From positions 1 to 64,000 of the forward strand of contig NMRA01001044.1 of the NCBI GenBank assembly GCA_002633005.1: DNA of 64,000 nucleotides, read 5' to 3'. The notes beneath the pieces were generated by a model that ran no database searches, was not told the origin of the DNA, and saw nothing but the letters and a program-made list of their open reading frames with translations. A program made the position numbers and the translations under genes. Every line of letters starts with the position of its first letter. Position 1 is the stretch's first letter. The DNA comes from Phoronis australis (taxonomy: Eukaryota; Phoronida; Phoronidae). Shown piece after piece: positions 23,895 through 34,923 of the stretch.

Positions 23895-24015
23895 AGGTGC
23901 TGAATTTCTGAATTACGTTCAATTCTCTCAGGTTATTGCTGAAGGATTGCTTTTCACTTTGTCCAACGGTGAAATAGATGGTCAGGCGGTTGGTTTCAGT
24001 TGTTTTTTCTTGCCT
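23895..24015 (-). CDS. Possible terminal exon, unknown
   Basis: A strong acceptor (ttctgttacag|gcaag) is followed by TTETNRLTIYFTVGQSEKQS and a stop after LNVIQKFST. The phase does not match the donor at 24648 directly, so a further exon between them or an indel would be required. Confidence 0.3.
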
Positions 24016-24259
24016 GTAACAGAATAGAAATATTAGCAAATTGTAAAAGAAAAGACAAGACAAAACTACTTTTGTAAGGCAGAACATACTTGACATTTCA
24101 TCTTCATGTTTATGTGTAGAAACTAATAACCTTTGTACCCAAGTCTTATTTAATATCTGAATTAAAATATGTGAAACAGGCTAAAAGTGATTTAACAATG
24201 TGTATTTTTCATGACACTTAAAATGTGCTTCTGATCTCAACAAGTAAAATTCATTCTAG

Positions 24260-24531
24260 GTGTCAATTTTTTTCCAATGCAATGTTACGACATTTACTGA
24301 ATTAAGGCTTTTTCATGTTAATTCGATAACTGAGCTGGTGGTCCTGGGGGTGGGGTCCACGAAACTCACTCATCTAGATAATTTTATTGGAAACAGCATA
24401 GTTTTGAAGAGAAACTGCTGTGAAAAAGTCACTCTTGACTTCTGTGCATCACGTACCATAGACCTCTTATTTTGGGAGCACTCCCACCCAGGACAATATG
24501 AATATGTGCTGCTAGCCTACCCGGCATCGGG
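24260..24531 (+). CDS. Possible plus-strand exon, unknown
   Basis: An open frame including TIDLLFWEHSHPGQYEYVLL runs into a good donor, catcgg|gtgagt. The acceptor side is unclear. No family was recognised. It overlaps nothing else, and lies between two candidate minus-strand exons, so it cannot belong to the same transcript as they do. Confidence 0.25.
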
Positions 24532-24647
24532 TGAGTTTCCAAAAAGAAACACTTAGTTCCACTCAATAAAACTGTTATTCAGTGGGGTAACTGGTGGGGA
24601 TAACATCACCGAACGATGTTGATAGAAACTGATTGCTAAAAACTTAC

Positions 24648-24877
24648 CAAGTAATGTTGTGTAGTCTCCGAATGGAACTGCATAGTCATAGAGCACACAC
24701 GGGGCTTCAGCATCCACACACTTTTTGTCAGTTAGTTGACCCTGCTGACCGCAATTGTCCACGAATATAGTAACCTTAGATCTTTTGGGAATTTGTGGCC
24801 ACCTGTCGAAGACTTGCACCAGGGATATTAGCAGTAATAAGGCTTAGCGAGACGACGTATTTTGATAAAAATTCCAT
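24648..24877 (-). CDS. Candidate first exon of a secreted Cys-containing protein, frameshifted signal
   Basis: The ATG at 24875-24877 gives MEFLSKYVVSL and then soon a stop. Shifting by one base gives ALLLLISLVQVFDRW, completing a convincing signal peptide, and then an uninterrupted frame (KVTIFVDNCGQQGQLTDKKC, later APCVLYDYAVPFGDYTTLLG) up to a good donor acttg|gtaagt. I therefore infer a one-base indel within the signal peptide, similar to the one in EB1 exon 4. Three Cys suggest an extracellular fold. No family was recognised. It sits about 100 bp inside the right end of the 21515-24979 inverted-repeat pair, so it could also be part of that element. Confidence 0.45.
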
Positions 24878-24979
24878 CTTTTACCAGTTGTTTACATGCA
24901 GACAGCCACACATGCGCAATTCAATCACCACTAGTACAGCAGCGACACCGCGAGGAGAATTCTCCGAATAGCCCCATTA

Positions 24980-26387
24980 GTAAATATATCATTTTCAGAA
25001 ATTGGCACTTTTGAAACAGCAGTCGTTAGTTCACTATGTCACCACATGTCAGCGCCACCAGCGGCTATGCTGAAGTTCAATGGCATTGCAACTTCACCAT
25101 TCGATATAAAGTTGTTACAAAGTTTTTGTCGCGTAAATGATGAAATCCTTGATGTTAAGAGTGATTTGTTTTCCCAAATGGTCTTTTGTCTACTTTCTGA
25201 TGTTTTTTGCCATGATACGATCTAATAGCCTCCCCCAGCCCCCTGTCACTGTCAGGCAATGATGTGTTGCCCAAGTAGTAGTATCAAAGATTTTATAGAT
25301 ACCTAAGATCTCCGACTTATGACCTAAATAGTCACAGCGTTACAAGTAGCGCCACCTTCTGGAAGGCGCTCAAATACAGCATAATAACACGGTTGACTGT
25401 AATGCCACTGTGTCATCTGGTGCTTACAAAATACTTTGTTTCGCTTGCCTAAAGATAAGGAGAGGTAAGTGTATGTTCATTATGTATTCCATACTACCAT
25501 TGGCAACTGATCGGAGAATAGGAGCCAGTACTGCAGTAGAGCAGGCCTACATATTAGGGATAGTTACCAGTAGTTGACAACACTGAGGACCACAGCATGG
25601 TGGTATGAAACTCATTCGGTAGTGGCTGCACATCTTCTGCCAGGAATGTAATAAAATTTAAGTGGAGTTGTATCAGCTGTGTTTGGATAAAGAAGAGTAG
25701 TCTACAGTTCAGGTTACAGGGTCAGACCCAGTGTTCTGGTCAGCTGGCCTTGTTTACTGCGTGAAAACTGGGGTGAGATAGCTTTTAGGTTTAGTGGAGA
25801 ATGTTTGCCAGCTTGCACAATGTAATGATGTTGTTTGTTGGCGTGTAGACTATTTCTCAGTGTATGGTTCAATTTTAGTTGTGCGAGTTGGGTGCAGAGT
25901 ATGCATAGATCTGACCTAGCAGGGAAATCCTAGAGCTACATAACATGCGATTGTGTGGTCGCCATATCCAAGAGGAACAATTCACTTATCAACTAAAATA
26001 AGAAAGTGTTGTTTTAGTGTAAACAGTCTGATTTTATGTGTTAGTATGAAGTTCCCAGGCACTACTCTGCATTATCACAGGATACGCGTGCCTCCAGCTG
26101 TCTTGCTGAAGAATATGTAACCTAAACAGGGATTATTGAGTCAACTTCTTTCTTAGAACAGTAAACACACCTTTTTTTGATACATCCTGCTGTACCCACA
26201 CGGCTTGTTTCCCATGCCTGCATCCAGGGTCCTCTGGGGCTCGAAGGAGCCCCCCTATTTGGCGTAGTGGACAAAAAGTTTTGCCCCAAAGAAACAAAAA
26301 CTCCGAAAAAAGCAGAAAATGAGACAGAAGTCCACTTCCACCAATCTTTTCTTAGTTATAGGTACACATTCTCAAAAATTCGAGACC
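24980..26387. other. No confident gene
   Basis: AT-rich sequence without long open frames. I saw no splice-bounded exon on either strand. Confidence 0.45.
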
Positions 26388-26964
26388 CCCATTTTTAGGC
26401 TGGGTGTGCGTGCATGTACTTGCTATACTCCACAACATATCAGAAGGTGTGTATTTCATACTAACCAGTTGTGGAAGTTGGTCTCATTTTTGTCTGGCAA
26501 AACTCTCTTTGAAGTATAAGTTTTAAGGGGCATGTCTATGTGACATCAGAGTTGCTGTACTATTATATTAGTCCTGATGAAGACCCAAGCAGAGCGCGTT
26601 TAAATTGCAAAACTTAAAATAAAGGGCTACTGTGAACCTGTTAATCTATATATTTTTTGATAACTTTGGGGATTCNCCCATTTTTAGGCTGGGTGCGCGT
26701 GCATGTACTTGCTATACTCCACAACATATCAGAAGGTGTGTATTTCATACTAATCACTTGTGGAAGTTGGTCTCATTTTTGTCTGGCAAAACTCTCTTTG
26801 AAGTATAAGTTTTAAGTGGCATGTCTATGTGACATCAGAGTTGTTGTACTATTATATTAGTCCTGATGAAGACCCAAGCAGAGCGTGTTTAAATTGCAAA
26901 ACTTAAAATAAAGGGCTAGTGTGAACCTGTTAATCTATATATTTTTTGATAACTTTGGGGATTC
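26388..26964. repeat. 288-bp direct repeat across a single-N join (26676)
   Basis: 26388-26675 and 26677-26964 are near identical, differing at a handful of bases (gtgtgcgtg versus gtgcgcgtg). The second copy starts immediately after the N. This is most simply two alleles, or an unmerged contig overlap. Confidence 0.85.
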
Positions 26965-27112
26965 GCATTTACCCTGAGGTACAGTTTGAGGTTAATGCCC
27001 AAGGAGTTATATTGATGCTATTGTCTTCACATGAAAAGGTCAATAGTCATATAACATTGATTGATTAGTCTGAAGTAGACTAATTATATGCAGCATAAGT
27101 GGGAAAACTTTT

Positions 27113-28110
27113 CTTGGTAATATTTTCATTGTACCGGATGGTAGTGTATGTTCCCTCGAACCACATGCATTATCCATGACAACTATTTTTATGTTGGCAA
27201 AATCAAATTTATTGTCTTTAATATTGCAGTTATTCCAGAACATTAGTACTGTACAAGTGCTAGGTCTCATAGCTGAGATATCTGTATTGACATGTATTGT
27301 TTAATGTATTTTAAACATGGAATGTTGTTTTCATACAATTTATCAATTGTGTGTTAAAATTAAAATGCTTGTAATGTCTTTTGAGCTGATGTGTTACAAA
27401 GTCAGAATAAAAAATGATATTGATCCACATGCTCTTATTCATTATTACTTTACTTTTGTTTATGTAGTGAGTATTATTTATTATTCATATTTATTTTATT
27501 CCGTGTCTTTCAGCAACAAGAACTATGATAAAAATATGACAAAATATTATGCTAAAATATTATATAAATTACTGTTGTATTTACTTGATTCTGGAGCTAT
27601 ACTTAGAAAACCATGTGGAAAATGTCATTCTATTAAATTCAGGCGGTTGCTTTCATACCAGTCTTAGCCCTGGCAAAGTCTTAATCAATTAAAGTTAAAT
27701 ATCAAAATAATTAAATATTATCATAATTGCATAAACTTCCATGTAAATACAAATGATGTTTCCTCAAGATTGATATTGTATTGTATTGCTATGCTTACAA
27801 AGGGATCTGAAAAATATTGAATGGCATTTGCTTTCATTCTAGTATTATTGCATCACGATGATTATCGAATTGGCCATAACATCATCAAAAATTATGTTTT
27901 CCTCAAGTAAATTATAAATTTAATTCACAAAAATTGGTTTTATGTCTAAAAACGTGTTTTTATTCAAGTTAGTTACCAAAGGCTCAGACCTGGTTTGAGG
28001 GTCTCCGAATACAACTTGGTCTCCAGCTAATAGGTGGCGCTGTTCCAAATGTGTGACTAGGCAAATTACACTAGGACGGCCATCTTGGGATATAGTATCT
28101 TTGGTTGTAC
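27113..28110. repeat. 1-kb segment repeated at 29316-30450 (first copy)
   Basis: It starts cttggtaatattttcattgt and ends about gatatagtatctttggt. It is very AT-rich in the middle (27450-27580). No gene is recognised; the 116-codon plus frame 27317-27667 lies in this low-complexity part and its counterpart in the second copy is broken by indels, so it is probably not coding. Confidence 0.8.
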
Positions 28111-29314
28111 TCCGCGTTGCTCGAACAGCTAGAAAAAATACGAACACTCTGTTTTACAATCCCTAAGGACGTTGGGATTCGGAAGCGTTTGGTCCTTGCC
28201 ATACGCCGCGACGAAGGAAAATATGTCCGTGTAAAATTTATTTACTGTTTTCGAATCATAATTTGTCGCATCTTGGACAGGATGCTGCCATAGCAACGAG
28301 GACCGGAGAATCTTCGGTCAGCCAGGCTGTGTTTTCATGACTATGGGTTGAAGCGCGATGCATTTTTCTTTACAAAAAGGACAGGGCCCTCAATCCTTCA
28401 ATTTTGGGGCCTAATATCGGCCCTATTCCCCTCTCAAAAATATTGAAAAGTCACGTAAAATTCCCGGCCACAAGGCCTAAAAGTCTCCTTTGTGATTGAA
28501 AATTTCTCTCCAACGGTTCAAATCACCTATGACCACAGAGGTGACAATTTGAAAAAGTAAAAAATCATAGGTGGATTTAGAGGGGGGGACAGGGGCCCGA
28601 CCCCCTCCCCCCTTGACTGCCGCAAGCAAAATAAACCAGCAAAACGTGAAACGGGAGGAAACTTGTACTGCAATTCGAGCTAAGACCGGTAGCGGACGAG
28701 GGGGAAAACTGACGTTTTATTTTTTTTTAGTCCAACGACAGATTTCCTGAGCAGAAGGTATACATCCTCGGCGCCCGCAACTTCAGGGCCGCCTGCGTGC
28801 ATACACATGTCGTGAACAACTCCACTAAAACAACAATCTGTAGGAACACCGTATTTATCCACCTTCACTCTTATCAGGCTTCTATTGTGAGTCAGCATGC
28901 GGGAATAATTGGCTGATAAGCCACCTGTGGAACTACTTTTAGCTGAATAGATGACCAGGCCATAAAATGATGATTAGCCAAGACAAGTTAAATAATGCAG
29001 GCATGGAATAGGCAATCGCGCTTTGCCCGCTTCTCCGAGGATGTCGCCCCCCCCCTCACTAGCCCTATATGGTATCCTAGATCAGCCACTGAAAATGCTA
29101 GTTGAGACAGAGCTATGAGAGCTTGCAAAAGGGCGGGGTGCTATTGATGGTGATCAGGAGGTCAGCAGAGTTTTCACTGACCCGTCACTGGGTGAAACGT
29201 TCCCCTCTCAGAAGGCCGCACACACGAGGCACCTTTCCCCTCGGATATGAACGAGGCCTCTGAAGAAGCATGATAACTATTCTTGTTCCAGGGGGGATCC
29301 AGGACTTTGAGTTG
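28111..29314. other. Sequence present between the two 1-kb copies; no gene
   Basis: Contains C/G-runs at 28580-28615 and 29047-29057 and a 72-codon minus frame (28680-28898) with no motif. It ends at the N at 29315. Confidence 0.4.
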
Positions 29315-29315
29315 N

Positions 29316-30450
29316 CTTGGTAATATTTTCATTGTACCGGATGGTAGTGTATGTTCCCTCGAACCACATACATTATCCATGACAACTATTTATATATTGG
29401 CAAAATCAAATTTATTGTCTTTAATATTGCAGTTATTCCAGAACATTAGTACTGTAGAAGTGCTAGGTCTCATAGCTGAGATATCTGTATTGGCATGTAT
29501 TGTATAATGTATTTTAAACATGGAATGTTGTTTTCATACAATTTATCAATTGTGTGTTAAAATTAAAATGCTTGTAATGTCTTTTGAACTGATGTGTTAC
29601 AAAGTTAGAATAAAAATGATATTGATGCACATGCTCTTATTTATTATTACTTTACTTTTGTTTATGTAGTGAGTATTATTTATTATTCATATTTATTTTA
29701 TTCCGTGTCTTTCAGCAACAAGAACTATGATATAAATATTACGTAATATATGACAAAATATTATGCTAAAATATTATATAAATTACTGTTGTATTTACTT
29801 GATTGTGGAGCTATACTTAGAAAACCATGTGGAAAATGTCATTTTATTGAATTCAGGTGGTTGCTTTCATACCAGTCGTAGCCCTGGCAAAGTCTTAGTC
29901 AATTAATGTTAAATATCAAAATAATTAAATATTATCTTAATTGCATAAACTTCCACGTAAATACAAATGATGTTTCCTCAAAATNTGGCAAAGTCTTAGT
30001 CAATTAAAGTTAAATATCAAAATAATTAAATATTATCTTAATTGCATAAACTTCCACGTAAATACAAATGATGTTTCCTCAAAATTGATATTGTATTGTA
30101 TAACTATGCTTACAAAGGGATCTGAAAAATATTGTTATTCATTTGAATGGCATTTGCTTTCATTCTAGTATTATTGCATCACAATAATTATCGTATTGGC
30201 CATAACATCATCAAAAATTATGTTGTCCTCAAGTAAATTATAAATATAATTCACCAAAATTGGTTTTATGTCTAAAAACGTATTCTTATTCAAGTTAGTT
30301 ACAATCTTCACCACAGTCTCAGACCTGGTTTTGAGGGTCTCCGAATATAACTTGGTCTCCACCTAATAGGTGGCGCTGTTCCAAATATGTGACTAGGCAA
30401 ATTACACTAGGACGGCCATCTTGGGATATAGTATCTTTGGTAGTATTCAG
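29316..30450. repeat. Second copy of the 1-kb segment, itself split by an N at 29985
   Basis: It repeats 27113-28110. At the N at 29985 the last 100 bp (29885-29984) are repeated almost exactly at 29986-30085. Both N joins thus behave as unmerged contig overlaps. Confidence 0.85.
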
Positions 30451-30828
30451 GGGCAGCTCAAGGATTTTTAGATAGGAGGGGGGCAGGGCAGAGTATTACA
30501 CAGGATTTTACCCGTAAGATATTTGCACCCTCAAACAGCCAAATGAAATCTGGGAGTTTTAGAGGGGCCACAGACTGGCCCCCTTGCCCCCCCCAAATCC
30601 ACCAATGTGATCTTGTGATTTGATATGAAATTTCCTCCTAACTCATATGTATTGATTTCTGAGCTGATGTGGTGTCTTTGCTCGTTACCTTTTAAGCTGT
30701 GTAATCCATTGTTTTCATCAAACATGATGAGCCTGTACTATTTGTAGTATATGCTAACAACACACTTAAACAGCAATATCTCTGTAGAAATCGATCCAGA
30801 TTTTATATAATATACACCACCACGTTTG

Positions 30829-31040
30829 TCTCAATGAGACGAATCTTTTTATATGCAGCACATGTATATTCTTTTATTTTTTACGAAATTATGTAAAAAG
30901 GCAGATATTTTACGCATAATCGTCGTGTTTCAATGGCCATTTTCTCGTCAACCGCTCATCCAAATTTTCTGATTTCTGCACCATTTCATTTCTTACACCA
31001 AGGGATTTTCAAAAATTTATGTCACCTGGGTATTATAAAA
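30829..31040. repeat. Dispersed repeat shared with 49615-49815
   Basis: Landmark aggcagatattttacgcata followed by gtttcaatggcc. It is the same orientation in both places, with about 85% identity by eye. Non-coding. Confidence 0.75.
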
Positions 31041-31395
31041 AATTTAAGAAAAACGTTGTCCTCCCTACCAAAAGTCCAAAACTTGAGACTTGCGGCATCT
31101 TCAGTCTTCATCACCAAGGCTCAAAGGGTGAGCAAACCAATATGGCTGAAATTCAGCAAGAGCGAAATTTTGCCATTTTTCATGATTTTCACAAGCTCAT
31201 ATCTATTAGCATACTAAGTGGTGGAAAATGAAAAGTATGCCAGTGAAATATTTAATTTTTCTTCTTTCTATTGATACCCATTACAAAAAATTGGGCATTA
31301 ATGAGTATTTTTAAAAATGAAGTAAAGCGAGCACCTCACAAATTTTTCACTCACCGGTAAATTCTTGTGACTTTCAGTAGGTGTCAAACTTTCAG

Positions 31396-31491
31396 CTGTT
31401 AAATGGCCGTTACTGAACCGATTTTAATGATATTTATAGCAAACTGTTAAATGGCCGTTACTGAGCCGGTTTTAATGATATTTATAGCAAA
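31396..31491. repeat. 48-bp tandem duplication
   Basis: ctgttaaatggccgttactg begins both 31396 and 31444. Two substitutions separate the copies. Confidence 0.9.
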
Positions 31492-34400
31492 CTGTTTGCT
31501 ACAAAATTCTGCTTTCAACCCTGAGTGTACACTTTTTATTTTTTTGACAAAAATATGAGAAAATGTACTTTTTTTAATTTACTGCCTCGCCACTCTCTCA
31601 CCTGGAAAAAATCCTGAAAGTGTACACTCATGTCATAATCACTTATCATGTCCTAATCCATTCCTGATCAAATTTTTTCACTTTATCTCACCATTTCCAT
31701 TTAGGAACACTTAGGTAACTTCAGTCATTTTTCAAGAACCATGTTGACCTTTCCAGGGTTCAAACTAAACTCGAACCTGATTGGTCAAATGTATTCAACA
31801 GAACCAGTCAAAACTTCTCTAAATTACAAAAAGTGGCCCAAGCCTGGTAAAATATTTTCATTAAAATAATATAAAAAACATTCTTAGAAAATTAAATATT
31901 ACACCAAAATAAATGTTCAGTCTATACTGCAGTGCATCAAAACATTTTAGAATACAAATATGCTGTTTTTGGATAGTCACCAACACAACACCTCTCAGTT
32001 TCTATATTATTTGACAGGAATGAAATTGATTTGAAATTCGGTGAAATTTTAGGGTCCAATTTAATTTTGTTTAATTAAAAATGCATATTATCATTTTTTG
32101 TCATTTGGTGTGCAACTTAAGATTGTGAAAACATTGATCTTACTTGGGAAAAAATATAAATTTACATAACCTCACAGGTTTTTAAATGAATAACGAAATA
32201 CTCTGAAAACAGAGTTTTTTGGTTTTTGCTCATTTTGAATTCACTTGTTATGCAAATTTCATTTTTTAGAATTATTTCAAAATCTTTTGGAGCAAAAGAA
32301 AGATGTTTACTAAACCATAATAATTCTTGAAGTGTTCTGTCATTTTCAAGGTAATAAGTTGCTTTCTTTTTAAAACATCACTTGTTCAACTTAGCTTCAG
32401 GGGCAAAAATGTCGTGTCACAAGTCGATGGTGAACTTTTCAATTTTTGTTGTTCTTGTTCACGCAAAATATGATAATTTGTGGTTTGGTGTCTATGCCAT
32501 GTTGATAACCTACTTGCAAAGGACTTTCCATCTTGTTTTAAGAACATTGTGAGCTATGGATTCCCAAATATAGTTGTCTAAACTTGCCATTTTCTGTGGA
32601 CTGAAATTTCTGGGTGGCGTTGGCTGAGAAAAGGCCATTTTTTAGGCTCTAAAATTCAAATAACTCGAGAATCGCCCAACCGATTTTAAAAATTCAAAAA
32701 GTTGTATAAACGGCATGTCTAAAGCTATCATTTAACACTCTGTTCAAGTGTTTCTGAAGAAATTTGTATTTGGGTTTGCTCACCCTATCAACCACAGGCG
32801 TCCTCAGCTTCTGATCGTCCCCAATACACTACATATAATATAGGCAATGACCATCGCCTCTGTTGGCCCGAAGCAGAGGCGATGCAGAGGCTATAGGCGC
32901 TCTGTACGCCGGAAGCTTTTCGGCGAATTATGCCTCACACCGACTAAACCATCAAAGTCACGTTGTTATAAGTACCTTTTGCGCATAGAGGAACACCTTA
33001 GGAGGTTGTCGATGTGTTTAATTCCTTCCAACTCGAACAAATACTCCCGTTATGAAACTTTTTCTTCGCGCTGTCCCTATTTCAGTTCCCAAAATCGTGA
33101 AATCAAAATTTTCATTTTTTTTAACCAGGCCGAAGGTCAGAAGTTGCGATCCTACCGGTGAACTTTGAAAGCTGAAGTTCCCGCCCTTTGCGTATGTGCT
33201 GCCGGGAACCAGCCGTGCATTTGCCGTGTTGTTAAACATTAAAATGTCAAATATGTGCACAAAGACTATTAAGAGACAGTCCATATAAAAACCAGTAGAT
33301 TTTCAAAAATCAGTCTATACGTCAAAATTTAAAACTTCATTTTTTGTACATGGTTAGGTATCCTAACATAAACCCAAATGCCAAATTTTGTGCACTCAAT
33401 GACCCCTAATTTCGCCGCTGAGCATGATAACACAAATTGGCACAATTGGGCATATTAGCCGTATCAAAAATCGCATGTTTTTAGCAACAAAAATGAGTAA
33501 CATACAAAATAGATCAAAAGCTATATTTTGGTGGCTGAAATAACCAAAGTATACTGTACATAATTCTGTGCCATTTATTAATGAATCTGACAGTTTTGTG
33601 CTAGACAGGGGAGATAATCCACAGACCACTTTTTGGGGCTAATTTTAGTGGCCATTTTTGTGACCTTCATACTGCCATAAAACACCTTGCAGCCTTATGT
33701 GATGTTTTGAACATACAGTTAAAGAGTTAGTCTTAAGGACTGAGCAATAAAAAATCTTGCCTCAACTTTGCACCTTGGTGAAAATTGTCTTGCAAAACTG
33801 TCTATTTTCATAGTTTGGAAATGACGAGCAGAGTTTACAGACCATTTGAATAAACCTTTAGGCAAGAAGTTTGCTTTAAATAGTTATAGAAACCAAGTCT
33901 AAACTCTTTCAAATGAAAACAAGATGTTTTCCGGGTTTATTACGCGGCTAGTATCAAACTTGAACCCAATGACCTTTGTCCACTGAGGGAGTCAGTTGAN
34001 CGTCAGATTTACTGAATGAAGTGGTAAATGAGCTCAACGTTTAGTTTTGTAGCATACCAGTCAAAGATGTGTGATATATGAAGTCGAGAGCGTTACTTCT
34101 GTTTGCTTCATGTCTGTCATGAATGAGTCATTAATAAAATTGTCTCTCGTGAATTATTTTCTATTGACTGTGAATGTTTACCTTTTTATACCACTGATGA
34201 TCACACTGACAGAAATATTCAGCGTTAGGGTAACCGGTGTGTGGGGGGAACACCAGATTTCTGGCGACTGGTGGCGACTAAAATGTGTAGCAACTAGCAG
34301 GGACATTACAATATGAGCCCAAAGTTACAATGACTATTGACAAGTTGAAGGATTTTTTGCACTGAACACTAGGGAGCCATATCCACCTTGGGTGCCTTCC

Positions 34401-34530
34401 TTTGCCTGTGGCACGAACAAGGCAGATAGAAAACAAGGCAGGGGTGAGTTCAGTAACACTAGAACTTCTCTAAAATTTATCCAAAACCACGTGTTCTCAT
34501 TTAAAATGCAGGACAATCCCCTGCGAAATG
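31492..34530. other. No confident gene; a few open frames
   Basis: A minus frame at 33018-33284 (ending ARRKSFITGVFVRVGRN) and an overlapping plus frame at 32847-33161 lie in a locally more GC-rich patch (32790-33240). Neither has a recognisable domain. An N join lies at 34000 without a flanking repeat that I can see. Confidence 0.35.
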
Positions 34531-34923
34531 TTACCATGGTTGACCATGGTTAAGCACGGTAAAGCACAGTCAACCATGGTTCAACCATGGTTAAACCAAG
34601 GTTAACCGTGCTTGACCATGCTTCTGACCACAGTCAACCACGGTCAAACCATCGTCAACCATGGTTGCCTTTTCCACAAATTGTCAACCATGGTTGACTA
34701 TGCTTCTCACCATGGTCAACCATGGCCAAACCACTGTCAAACCACGGTCAACCATGGTTGCCCATTTTAAAAATGGACAACCATGGTTGACTGGCATCTG
34801 ACCATGGTCAACCATGGCCAAACCATAGTCAACCATGGCCAAACCATAGTTAACCATTGTTGCCTTGGTCTATAAAGAGGCAACCATGGTTAACTATGCT
34901 TTCGACCATATTCAACCATGGTC
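34531..34923. repeat. Imperfect array of palindromic caaccatggt units
   Basis: About 390 bp built from variants of (gt)caaccatggttgac, many of them self-complementary around ccatgg. Spacer phrases such as ttgaccatgcttctgaccac recur at intervals of roughly 90-100 bp, so there is a higher-order unit. Confidence 0.85.

Larger units (their letters stand above)
21515..24979. mobile_element. Candidate 3.5-kb element bounded by inverted repeats
   Basis: taatggggctattcgga at 21515-21531 recurs inverted at 24963-24979. About 42 bp further inside both ends, gtactagtggtgat also recurs in inverse orientation at nearly the same spacing (21559 onward; 24922-24935). The flanks are ttaa (left) and ttag (right), close to a TTAA target. 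The interior holds the secreted-type exon at 24648-24877 and other open frames, but no transposase that I recognise. It could equally be two separate small repeats in opposite orientation. Confidence 0.45.

Noticed and set aside
27317-27667. 116-codon plus frame
   Set aside because: Very AT-rich, low-complexity sequence; broken by indels in the second copy at 29.5 kb.
28507-28530. ggttcaaatc, resembling a tRNA T-loop
   Set aside because: No cloverleaf can be built around it; no matching acceptor or anticodon stem.
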